DNA from: Microscillaceae bacterium
Lineage (GTDB): Bacteria > Bacteroidota > Bacteroidia > Cytophagales > Microscillaceae
Assembly: GCA_003449595.1 (NCBI GenBank)
Contig: DMHB01000086.1
Coordinates: 1-7,691 of the forward strand
Direction of reading: 5' to 3'
Length of the DNA: 7,691 nucleotides
Both the position numbers and the translations under genes were made by a program. The first letter of the stretch is position 1. Each line of letters begins with the position of its first letter. The notes beneath the pieces are model-generated. The model made no database searches and was not told the origin of the DNA. It worked only from the letters and a program-made list of their open reading frames with translations. Shown here one piece after another: positions 1-6,165 of the stretch.

Positions 1-109
1 CTTATCCACTTCGAGGCGTTTTGGCTATTGCTTAAAATAGCTTACTTGAAATAAAAAAACGCTATGCCCGGGTTTTGCGTTTCTACATTCAAACCATTGT
101 ATCGTATTT

Positions 110-709
110 ATGAAAGCTTTTCAATATTTCTGTTGGTTATGGCTGGGTTTGTATTTGTCTTACAACACTCAAGCACAAGAAGCAACACAATACCGCGATT
201 TGTATTTGGCAGCCCGCAAAAAGGTGGTGGCCAAAGACTATGAAGCTGCCTTGGCATTGTATGACCAGTCTATCAAAAAAATGCCTTATTATCCGGCAGT
301 TTACCAAGAGCGCGCCGATGTCAAAATGTTGCTTGAAGACTACCAAGGAGCCATTGCCGACTATAGCCACGTGTTAGACAAAAAGCCTTATCTCATCAAA
401 CCTTTGCGCGGAAGGGGCATTGCATACTATTTCTTAGACAATCCGGTGGCGGCCAAAGCCGACTTGGAAAAATATGTCAAAGAAAACGACAACGACACCG
501 AGGCCAAATCTTACCTCAGCCAAGCACAAGCCGACGTCGCCGAGATAGAACGCCAAAGAGCTATGCAAGAAAACGAGCGCCAACAACGCCTGGCCGCTTA
601 TCAGCAAGAATTAGCACTTCGCCGTCAAGCCGAAATACGCTATTATCGCTCGGTTTATTATTGGTATGTGGCAGTTCCTTACACGTTTTGTTACATCCGA
701 TATTATTGA
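110..709 (+). CDS. Secreted TPR-repeat protein with a tyrosine-rich C-terminal tail
   Basis: A 199-residue protein whose specific function I do not recognise. Residues 1-22 look like a Sec signal peptide: one Lys, a hydrophobic aromatic core, and a likely cut after TQA, before QEA. There is no lipobox cysteine, so it is probably periplasmic or outer-membrane associated. Three consecutive 34-residue TPR units follow, at about 28-61, 62-95 and 96-129; they show the usual small and aromatic positions (for example DYEAALALYDQSI and DYQGAIADYSHVL). Residues 136-176 are rich in Gln, Glu, Arg and Ala and likely form a helix or coiled coil. The last 22 residues hold nine Tyr and one Trp. TPRs mediate protein-protein contacts, so a scaffold role in the envelope is plausible but inferred. 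The start is an ATG with no Shine-Dalgarno sequence, as is common in Bacteroidota. The gene stands alone, convergent with dxs. Confidence 0.85.
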   Translation: MKAFQYFCWLWLGLYLSYNTQAQEATQYRDLYLAARKKVVAKDYEAALALYDQSIKKMPYYPAVYQERADVKMLLEDYQGAIADYSHVLDKKPYLIKPLRGRGIAYYFLDNPVAAKADLEKYVKENDNDTEAKSYLSQAQADVAEIERQRAMQENERQQRLAAYQQELALRRQAEIRYYRSVYYWYVAVPYTFCYIRYY

Positions 710-734
710 TTGGCCTTGGGTCAAGGATTACAAG

Positions 735-766
735 AAAAGGCTGCCTGTTTTCACAGACAGCCTTTT
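735..766. terminator. Bidirectional intrinsic terminator between the TPR gene and dxs
   Basis: AAAAGGCTG (735-743) pairs with CAGCCTTTT (758-766), and CTG (745-747) pairs with CAG (754-756) around a 6-base loop. Position 744/757 is a C-A mismatch in the + transcript but a G-U wobble in the - transcript, so the stem is a continuous 13 bp for dxs mRNA. Read on +, the stem ends in a T run at 763-767; read on -, it ends in TTTTCTT. It lies 25 bases after the TPR stop and about 31 bases after the dxs stop, so it can serve both convergent genes. Confidence 0.85.
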
Positions 767-797
767 TAGTTATCTAAGAGAGCCTAACGGCTAAGTT

Positions 798-2720
798 TTA
801 CTTGGCTACAGCCGTAGCGACATAGGCGCGTACTGCATCGGCAATGCCTTCAGGGTGCATTCCTACTTCGGTGTGTAGTTCTAACTGAGTGCCGTGTTCG
901 ATGATTTGGTCAGGAATACCCAATCGCTTGATCTGGGCTTGGTAGCCGTGGTCTAACATAAACTCGGCAATGGCACTGCCAAAACCACCCATCAAAGCAC
1001 CATCTTCTACGGTTACTACGTGTTTAAACTTGCTGAAAATCTCGTGCAACATCGCTTCGTCCAAAGGCTTCACAAAACGCATATCGTAATGCGCCGGATG
1101 GATACCTTCTTCGGCTAATTGTTGGCAAGCTTCTACCGCATAGTTACCAATATGGCCAATGGTGAGGATAGCTACGCCTTCGCCATCGCAAATTTTGCGT
1201 CCTTTGCCAATTTCCATTTTTTCAAAAGGTTTGCGCCAGTCCGGAATTACGCCTTCGCCGCGTGGGTAGCGGATAGAAATGGCCGACTTCCAATTTTTAA
1301 ACTCATCTAACGACACTGTGTAAAGCATATTGCGCAACTCGATTTCGTTCATAGGCGAGGCCACAATCATATTGGGCACACAGCGCATATACGGAATATC
1401 GTAGCAGCCGTGGTGAGTGGGGCCGTCGGCGCCGGCAAAACCAGCTCTATCTAAGCAGAAAATCACAGGTAATTCTTGGATACAAACATCGTGCACCACT
1501 TGGTCGTAGGCGCGCTGCATAAATGACGAGTAAATGTTACAAAACACGGTCATTCCCTGTGTAGCCATCCCCGCTGAAACAGTTACAGCGTGTTGTTCGG
1601 CAATGCCTACATCGATGGCACGTTCAGGCATTTCGTTCATCATAATATTGAGCGAAGAACCCGATGGCATCGCAGGCGTAACGGCCATAATTTTCGGATT
1701 TTCTTTGGCCAATTCGAGCACTGTATGCCCAAATACATCTTGGTATTTAGGAGGTTGGGGCTTTTCGTGTACTTTCTTATAAATCTCGCCGGTTACTTTG
1801 TCGAACAAGCCGGGCGCGTGCCACTTGGTTTGATCCTTTTCGGCCAAAGCATAGCCCTTGCCTTTTACCGTAACACAGTGTAGCAATTTGGGGCCGGGGA
1901 TATTTTTTAGGTCGTTCATCACACTCACCAAATGGTGCACGTCGTGGCCATCAACAGGGCCAAAATAGCGCAAGTTGAGCGATTCGAACAAATTGCTATT
2001 CTTCAACAAAATGCCTTTGAAAGAAGCTTCTAATTTGGAGGCGAACTTTTGGAAGGCTCCAAAACGGTTGAATTTGCCCAAAATTTTCCAAACCTCATCA
2101 CGGAAGTGATTCCAGGTTTTAGAAGTTGTAATATCAGTCAGGTAATCTTTCAAAGCGCCCACATTGGGGTCGATAGACATACAGTTGTCGTTCAACACGA
2201 TCAGCAGGTTGGTGTTTGATACACCAGCGTGGTTCATTCCTTCAAAAGCCAATCCGGCGGTCATCGCACCGTCGCCTATCACAGCGATATGTTGGCGGTC
2301 TTCGCCCTTTTCTTTGGAGGCAAGCGCCATACCTAAAGCCGCTGAAATAGAAGTAGAAGAATGCCCAACCCCAAAAGTATCGAAAGGGCTTTCTTTGCGT
2401 TTAGGAAATCCTGAAAGACCCTTGTAAAAGCGGTTAGTATGAAAACGGTCTCTTCGTCCGGTTAAAATTTTATGCCCATAAGCTTGGTGTCCTACATCCC
2501 ACACCAATTGGTCGTCGGGGGTATTGAAAGCATAGTGCAAGGCAACTGTGAGTTCGACTACGCCTAAGCTTGCGCCGAAGTGGCCTCCATAAACCGACAC
2601 ATTGTCGATGATATACTGTCGCAGCTCTGTACAAACTTGGTACAAATCTGATTCGGGCAAGGCTCTAAGGTCTGCCGGAGTGTTGATTTTTGCTAAAAGT
2701 TCTCCCGGAGTGATGAGCAT
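798..2720 (-). CDS. dxs: 1-deoxy-D-xylulose-5-phosphate synthase
   Basis: DXS condenses pyruvate with glyceraldehyde 3-phosphate, using thiamine diphosphate (TPP) and Mg2+, to make DXP. This is the first step of the MEP isoprenoid pathway and also feeds thiamine and pyridoxal synthesis; the enzyme is cytosolic. The 640 residues are close to the usual length of about 620-640. Visible family marks: GGHFGASLG with His47; WDVGHQAYGHKILTGRRD from residue 74; the TPP/Mg site GDGAMTAG (149-156) with NDN (177-179); GIAEQHA with the catalytic Glu375; Tyr397 and Arg403; DRAGFAGADGPTHHG (424-438); and RYPRG from Arg484. The ordinary three-domain order (TPP-binding, pyrimidine-binding, transketolase C-terminal) is intact. 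The ATG start gives a normal N-terminus and has only an A-rich stretch upstream, no Shine-Dalgarno. The gene lies 212 bases beyond trpD on the same strand, with a probable promoter of its own. Confidence 0.97.
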   Translation of the reverse strand: MLITPGELLAKINTPADLRALPESDLYQVCTELRQYIIDNVSVYGGHFGASLGVVELTVALHYAFNTPDDQLVWDVGHQAYGHKILTGRRDRFHTNRFYKGLSGFPKRKESPFDTFGVGHSSTSISAALGMALASKEKGEDRQHIAVIGDGAMTAGLAFEGMNHAGVSNTNLLIVLNDNCMSIDPNVGALKDYLTDITTSKTWNHFRDEVWKILGKFNRFGAFQKFASKLEASFKGILLKNSNLFESLNLRYFGPVDGHDVHHLVSVMNDLKNIPGPKLLHCVTVKGKGYALAEKDQTKWHAPGLFDKVTGEIYKKVHEKPQPPKYQDVFGHTVLELAKENPKIMAVTPAMPSGSSLNIMMNEMPERAIDVGIAEQHAVTVSAGMATQGMTVFCNIYSSFMQRAYDQVVHDVCIQELPVIFCLDRAGFAGADGPTHHGCYDIPYMRCVPNMIVASPMNEIELRNMLYTVSLDEFKNWKSAISIRYPRGEGVIPDWRKPFEKMEIGKGRKICDGEGVAILTIGHIGNYAVEACQQLAEEGIHPAHYDMRFVKPLDEAMLHEIFSKFKHVVTVEDGALMGGFGSAIAEFMLDHGYQAQIKRLGIPDQIIEHGTQLELHTEVGMHPEGIADAVRAYVATAVAK

Positions 2721-2793
2721 TTTCTTAGGTTTAAAAGAATGTTAGTAAAAATTTGTAAAGACAAGATGGGTGTTTGCTAATTGAACGAACTTG

Positions 2794-2801
2794 CAAAAGT
2801 A
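2794..2801 (-). promoter_or_regulatory. Probable -7 element of the dxs promoter
   Basis: Read on the - strand this is TACTTTTG, an exact match to the Bacteroidota -7 consensus TAnnTTTG. It lies about 74 bases before the dxs ATG, giving an inferred 5' leader of roughly 65 bases. A matching -33 element at the usual spacing of 19-20 is missing; the nearest TTTG (plus-strand 2828-2831) is 26 bases away. The call therefore rests on the -7 box and its position in the 212-base gap between trpD and dxs. Confidence 0.45.
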
Positions 2802-2932
2802 CAAGCTTTTCGGCGCATTTGCCTTGCCAAATACAACAAATAATTAATTGTTTTGCTGTCAAAATGTTTAAAAACTTGGCAATTTATTTGTCTTATGGTG
2901 GACTAACCATATGAAATTTGGATTTTATCAGG

Positions 2933-3940
2933 TTAGGCTACTGATTTTTGATTGATGGCCATTAGGCGTTGAAAACGTTGCCAAGCCTCGCCGCTGACTA
3001 ATTTTTCGTGAGCAAGTTGTATGGCCTCCGCCACAGGCAAATTGGGTTTCGCGCAATGAATGGCCATCCCGGCATTGGCACTCACCACGGCATTTTGTGC
3101 CGAAGTGCCTTTGCCTTGCAACACCTTGGCAAAAATATCGGCGGAAGCCTCTACGGTGTCGCCGCCCAAAATATCGTGGGTTTGAAGGCGTACCCCCATC
3201 AAGTTTTCGGGTGTAATCAAGGCTTCTCCCTGTTGGGAAAGATGCTTGAAGCCATCGGTCAGCGATATTTCATCGTAGCCATCCAACGAATGCACAATGC
3301 TGAATTGCTTGTCGGTTTTCTGAAACAAATACGCATACAGCCGCGCCAATTCCAAGCTAAAAACCCCCACCATTTGGCTGCGGGGCGAAGCCGGATTGAC
3401 CATCGGCCCCAGCATATTGAAAAATGTTTTTACGCCTAATTCTTTGCGGATGGGTGCCACGGTTTTCATAGCCGGATGAAACAAGGGTGCGTGCAAGAAG
3501 CACAGGCCGCACTCATCCATCATTGCCCGCAGGTGGGCTTCGTCGTTGGTAAACTGATAACCAAAATATTCCATCACACTCGATGAACCGGAGATGGACG
3601 AAACCCCATAATTGCCGTGTTTGGCCACTGACACACCCGCTGCCGCAACCACAAAAGAAGCCACCGTAGAAATGTTGAAGGTGTTTTTGCCATCGCCGCC
3701 AGTGCCACACAAATCCACCGGGTGGTAGTCCGACAAATCGATGGCAATGCAAAGCGAAAGCATCGCCTCGCGGAAGCCTTCCAACTCTTCGACTGTAATG
3801 CTGCGCATCAGGTAAACGGTCATAAAAGCGGCCATTTGAGCAGGGTTGTAGTGCCCTTGTGCCATATTTTGCAGCACCTCGCGGGCTTCGGCTTGCGACA
3901 AGGTTTTGTGCTCAAATAAGTGATTCAGAATGTCTTTCAT
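2933..3940 (-). CDS. trpD: Anthranilate phosphoribosyltransferase
   Basis: TrpD transfers the phosphoribosyl group of PRPP to anthranilate, the second committed step of tryptophan synthesis. From the chosen start it has 335 residues, a normal length for a stand-alone TrpD. Residues 1-65 form the helical N-terminal domain. The PRPP-binding loop is GTGGDGKNTFNIST (79-92); KHGNYGVSS (107-115) is the second conserved loop, with Tyr-Gly where many TrpD proteins have Arg-Ala, a form I believe is common in Bacteroidota. PIRKELG with Arg165 and NMLGPMVNP (175-183) line the anthranilate side, and Asp223-Glu224 are the metal-binding pair. I start at the ATG at 3940. The frame is open to a TTG at 3979 inside the trpG end, but that would add 13 non-conserved residues. 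This start leaves 23 bases after the trpG stop, consistent with one trpEGD transcript. Confidence 0.96.
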   Translation of the reverse strand: MKDILNHLFEHKTLSQAEAREVLQNMAQGHYNPAQMAAFMTVYLMRSITVEELEGFREAMLSLCIAIDLSDYHPVDLCGTGGDGKNTFNISTVASFVVAAAGVSVAKHGNYGVSSISGSSSVMEYFGYQFTNDEAHLRAMMDECGLCFLHAPLFHPAMKTVAPIRKELGVKTFFNMLGPMVNPASPRSQMVGVFSLELARLYAYLFQKTDKQFSIVHSLDGYDEISLTDGFKHLSQQGEALITPENLMGVRLQTHDILGGDTVEASADIFAKVLQGKGTSAQNAVVSANAGMAIHCAKPNLPVAEAIQLAHEKLVSGEAWQRFQRLMAINQKSVA

Positions 3941-3963
3941 AAAATCTGCAAGATAATTAAAGT

Positions 3964-4536
3964 TTATAAGGTTAACCAATTGGCTATCAGCTGTTTGCCG
4001 TGTTCTGTCATAATCGATTCGGGGTGAAACTGCACCCCATACACCTCATAGGTTTGGTGTCGTAGCCCCATCACCATTCCTTCGGGGTTTTGGGCTGTAA
4101 TGACCAGTGGTTGTTTGACAGAGACCTTTTCTACGGCCCACGAGTGGTAATGCGCCACCTGAAAAGTGGCAGGGATTCCCTGAAAAATCTTGGCTGTAGG
4201 GTCGGTTACCTGATTGGTAGAGCTTACCCCGTGCAATACATCGGGCAGGTTGTACAACGTAGCCCCAAATACTTCGGCAATGGCTTGATGTCCCAAACAA
4301 ACGCCCAATATGCTTTTCTCTGGGGCGTATTGCTTGATAATGTCCATCATCAAGCCGGCTTCAGAAGGAATACCCGGCCCGGGCGACAGCAAAATATGGC
4401 TGTAAGCAGCCACTTCGGGCAGCGTGAGTTTATCGTTTCGGCAAACCACCACCTCGTAGCCCAGGGCTTGGATGATGTGTACCAAGTTATACACAAACGA
4501 GTCGTAGTTATCAATGACTAAAATGGGATTTTTCAT
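3964..4536 (-). CDS. trpG: Anthranilate synthase component II (glutamine amidotransferase)
   Basis: A class I glutamine amidotransferase of 190 residues. It hydrolyses glutamine and passes ammonia to TrpE for anthranilate formation. Seen in the sequence: the N-terminal DNYDSFVYNLV (9-19), the SPGPG oxyanion-loop motif (51-55), the nucleophile Cys80 in GVCLGHQ, the YHSW motif around 130-133, and the catalytic His171 and Glu173 in FHPES. It has no fused TrpD domain. Its ATG overlaps the trpE stop by four bases (ATGA, 4536-4533), which suggests translational coupling and equal amounts of the two subunits. A role as the PabA subunit shared with folate synthesis is possible, since the two families are nearly identical, but the position between trpE and trpD favours TrpG. 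Confidence 0.95.
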   Translation of the reverse strand: MKNPILVIDNYDSFVYNLVHIIQALGYEVVVCRNDKLTLPEVAAYSHILLSPGPGIPSEAGLMMDIIKQYAPEKSILGVCLGHQAIAEVFGATLYNLPDVLHGVSSTNQVTDPTAKIFQGIPATFQVAHYHSWAVEKVSVKQPLVITAQNPEGMVMGLRHQTYEVYGVQFHPESIMTEHGKQLIANWLTL

Positions 4537-5942
4537 AGTTTTTCGGCTTCTTGGATGGCAGTGCGCAACGCACGCAGCTTGTTATTGACTTCTTCCAGTT
4601 CGTTTTTGGGGTTCGATTTATTGACAATGCCCGCTCCGGCTTGGTAATAAAGGGTGTTGTGTTGGCTTAGAAAAGAACGAATCATAATGGCGTGGTTGAG
4701 GCTGCCCTCAAAGCTTACAAAGCCTATGGCTCCTCCATAAAACCCTCTTTTTTGATTTTCGTAGCGGTTAATCAATTCCATCGCTTTGTATTTGGGTGCC
4801 CCCGATAAGGTGCCTGCCGGAAAAGTATCGGCAAACAAGGCCAAGCCTGAAGTTTGTTCGTCTAATTCGGCAGTAACTTTGGAAACCAAGTGGATGAGGT
4901 GCGAATAAAACTGCACCTCTTTGAAGGTCTGCACTTTCACGCCTCGGCCATTTTTGCTGAGGTCGTTGCGTGCCAAATCGACCAGCATCACGTGCTCGGC
5001 GCTTTCTTTTTCATCTTCGGCGAGTTTGGTAGCCATTGCCGAGTCGTCTTGGTCGTTGCCGGTACGTTTGAATGTGCCCGCAATGGGGTGAATTTCGGCT
5101 ATGCGGTTCTTGACCACCAATTGCGCTTCGGGCGATGACCCAAAAATCTTGAAACTGCCATAGTCAAAATAAAACAAATAAGGCGAGGGATTGATAGACC
5201 GGAGCGCCCGATATACATTGAACTCGTCGCCTTGAAAGCGCTGCGAAAATGCCCGAGAAAGCACCATTTGAAACACATCGCCCCGACGACAATGTGCACG
5301 GCCTTTTTCGACCATTTCCATAAATTCTATGTCTTTGAGGTTGGTTTGCTCTTCGGCGATGGTATTGAAATGAAAAGCAGGCAAGCTACGGTGGTGAATG
5401 ATGCCTTCGATTTCCGACAGCCGCGAAGTAGCGCCTAAAGGCAGGTGTTCAAACAAATAGAGCTCGTTTTTGAAATGGTTGATGGCAATGATAAACTGAT
5501 ACACTTGGTAGAGCATTTCCGGAATTTGCCGGCTTGGGTTGGCCTGTGGCTGCTTCAAGTCAATTTGTTCAAAATACTGCACTGCGTCGTAGGCCGTGTA
5601 GCCAAAAGCGCCTTTGTAAATAAAATTGAATGGCGCGTGGGTGGTTTCGAAGCGGTTCAAAAAATGCTGCAAAAGATGGATAGCCGGCTGTTTTTCGCTG
5701 ATGGCAAAGGTTGCTTGATCTTCACCCGGTAGGCGAATATGGGCTTGGCCGTCCGATACTTCAAACCGGGCAATTGGTGCAAAACAGATATACGAAAAAC
5801 TGTTTTCGGTGCCGTGATAGTCCGAGCTTTCCAACAAGATGGTGTTGGCAAACTTGTCGCGCAGTTTGAGGTAAATGCTGACTGGCGTGAGGGTGTCGGC
5901 CAGTAGTTTTTTGAATTGGGTGTTGAGGATAATTTTTTTCAT
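4533..5942 (-). CDS. trpE: Anthranilate synthase component I
   Basis: TrpE turns chorismate plus ammonia (from TrpG) into anthranilate and pyruvate, the first committed step to tryptophan. It has 469 residues from the chosen ATG. The N-terminal domain carries LLES (36-39), the motif that lines the tryptophan feedback site in studied TrpE proteins, so feedback inhibition is likely. The chorismate-binding domain shows PSPYLFYFDYGSFKIFGSSPE (252-272), PIAGT (286-290), LVDLARNDL (320-328), DTFPAGTLSGAPKYKAMELI (372-391), GFYGGAIGF (400-408) and QAGAGIV (434-440). The Ala in PIAGT separates it from PabB, which has PIKGT. The frame is open to a TTG at 5957, but the ATG at 5942 is preferred: a start at 5957 would lie inside the U-tract region of the attenuator. 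It is the first gene of trpEGD and sits directly behind the leader described at 5949-6159. Confidence 0.96.
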   Translation of the reverse strand: MKKIILNTQFKKLLADTLTPVSIYLKLRDKFANTILLESSDYHGTENSFSYICFAPIARFEVSDGQAHIRLPGEDQATFAISEKQPAIHLLQHFLNRFETTHAPFNFIYKGAFGYTAYDAVQYFEQIDLKQPQANPSRQIPEMLYQVYQFIIAINHFKNELYLFEHLPLGATSRLSEIEGIIHHRSLPAFHFNTIAEEQTNLKDIEFMEMVEKGRAHCRRGDVFQMVLSRAFSQRFQGDEFNVYRALRSINPSPYLFYFDYGSFKIFGSSPEAQLVVKNRIAEIHPIAGTFKRTGNDQDDSAMATKLAEDEKESAEHVMLVDLARNDLSKNGRGVKVQTFKEVQFYSHLIHLVSKVTAELDEQTSGLALFADTFPAGTLSGAPKYKAMELINRYENQKRGFYGGAIGFVSFEGSLNHAIMIRSFLSQHNTLYYQAGAGIVNKSNPKNELEEVNNKLRALRTAIQEAEKL

Positions 5943-5948
5943 AGAAAT

Positions 5949-5993
5949 AAAAAGCAAAACAGGCTTACCGATTGCTCGGCAAGCCTGTGCTTT
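5949..5993 (-). terminator. Attenuator terminator (3:4 hairpin) in front of trpE
   Basis: Read on the - strand, ACAGGCTTGCCGA (5988-5976) pairs with TCGGTAAGCCTGT (5971-5959). This gives 13 continuous base pairs with one G-U wobble (5980/5967), capped by a GCAA (GNRA) tetraloop. The tract TTTGCTTTTTA (5958-5948) follows. A further AAAGC/GCTTT pairing (5993-5989 with 5955-5951) could extend the foot past a UUU bulge. It ends seven bases before the trpE ATG, so a polymerase stopping here makes no trpE message. Its 5' arm is shared with the antiterminator. It may also stop readthrough from the OmpA-family gene upstream, since no other terminator is visible between the two. Confidence 0.85.
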
Positions 5994-6047
5994 AAAATTT
6001 AGTTTTTAGATAGCGACCTTTACATAATCTTCTTGGGCTTGCGCGAG
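5975..6047 (-). promoter_or_regulatory. trp antiterminator (2:3 pairing)
   Basis: Read on the - strand, CTCGCGCAAGCC (6047-6036) pairs with GGCTTGCCGAG (5985-5975) through 11 base pairs (4 + 7) with one bulged C at 6043. The downstream arm takes most of the 5' arm of the terminator at 5988-5976, so the two structures exclude each other. When a ribosome stalls at the tandem Trp codons, region 2 is free to form this structure and transcription can continue into trpEGD. The pairing is seen; the regulatory role is inferred from the classical trp attenuation model. Confidence 0.75.
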
Positions 6048-6071
6048 TTATCGGGGCAAGCACCACCAAGA
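6031..6071 (-). promoter_or_regulatory. trp leader 1:2 (pause) hairpin
   Basis: Read on the - strand, TCTTGG (6071-6066) pairs with CCAAGA (6036-6031), and GCTTGC (6061-6056) pairs with GCAAGC (6042-6037). That is 12 base pairs with a four-base bulge on the 5' side (6065-6062) and a 13-base loop. The 5' arm overlaps the first Trp codon and the codons just after the second, so a ribosome stalled there would block it. The 3' arm is most of the antiterminator's region 2. This is the arrangement expected of a 1:2 hairpin that favours termination when the leader is translated or not started. Confidence 0.7.
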
Positions 6072-6101
6072 GGCAGAAGAAAATCTAATGGTATTTTTCA
6101 C
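6048..6101 (-). CDS. trpL: Putative trp leader peptide, 17 residues with tandem Trp
   Basis: A GTG-started reading frame encodes MKNTIRFSSASWWCLPR and then TAA. Trp12 and Trp13 are consecutive TGG codons at 6068-6063. The Trp codons lie at the 5' arm of the 1:2 hairpin, and the stop codon lies directly before region 2 (6047-6036). A ribosome finishing the peptide would therefore cover region 2 and allow the terminator, whereas a ribosome stalled for lack of charged tRNA-Trp would cover region 1 and allow the antiterminator. The weak points are the GTG start, the absence of any in-frame ATG and the lack of a Shine-Dalgarno, though the last is usual in Bacteroidota. It starts roughly 20 bases after the inferred transcript start. 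The frame and Trp codons are seen; translation is inferred. Confidence 0.7.
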   Translation of the reverse strand: MKNTIRFSSASWWCLPR

Positions 6102-6127
6102 AAAGAGATGTTTGTTTTTAGGTGTTA

Positions 6128-6159
6128 CAATGTTAGAAAAGATTTTTGGCTGGTGCAAA
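6128..6159 (-). promoter_or_regulatory. Probable trpL-trpEGD promoter, Bacteroidota type
   Basis: On the - strand TTTG (6159-6156) is followed, after 20 bases, by TAACATTG (6135-6128). That is a full -33 match and seven of eight positions of the -7 consensus TAnnTTTG. Transcription should begin near 6120-6123, about 20 bases before the leader GTG, and give a leader RNA of about 170 bases up to the terminator. The promoter starts only six bases after the stop codon of the OmpA-family gene, so that gene's 3' end and the trp promoter are packed together. A second, overlapping candidate (TTG at 6130-6128, TCTCTTTG at 6108-6101) would place the start site after the GTG and is less consistent with the leader ORF. 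Confidence 0.55.
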
Positions 6160-6165
6160 TTTTCT

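Noticed and set aside
19..48. Possible TPR-gene promoter: TTTTG at 19-23 and TACTTG at 43-48, spacing 19
   Set aside because: The -7 part lacks one base of TAnnTTTG, so the match is too weak to annotate.
57..82. Inverted repeat AAACGC/GCGTTT with a T run on the - strand
   Set aside because: The stem is only 6 bp with a 14-base loop, and there is no - strand gene to its right for it to terminate.
2894..2911. TATGGT/ACCATA hairpin after trpD
   Set aside because: Six base pairs, AT-rich and not followed by a T run in the trpD direction; not convincing as a terminator.
3941..3979. Longer trpD beginning at a TTG inside the trpG end
   Set aside because: It adds 13 residues with no family similarity; the ATG at 3940 starts the typical TrpD N-terminus.
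6020..6097. Second open frame over the trp leader on the - strand, ending ...ACPDNSRKPKKIM
   Set aside because: It has no ATG or GTG start after its upstream stop (its only ATG is the last codon), and it has no Trp codons; the GTG frame with tandem Trp fits the RNA structure instead.
6101..6130. Alternative promoter TTG-N19-TCTCTTTG on the - strand
   Set aside because: The spacing is right, but the start site would fall after the leader GTG; the TTTG-N20-TAACATTG pair just upstream fits better.
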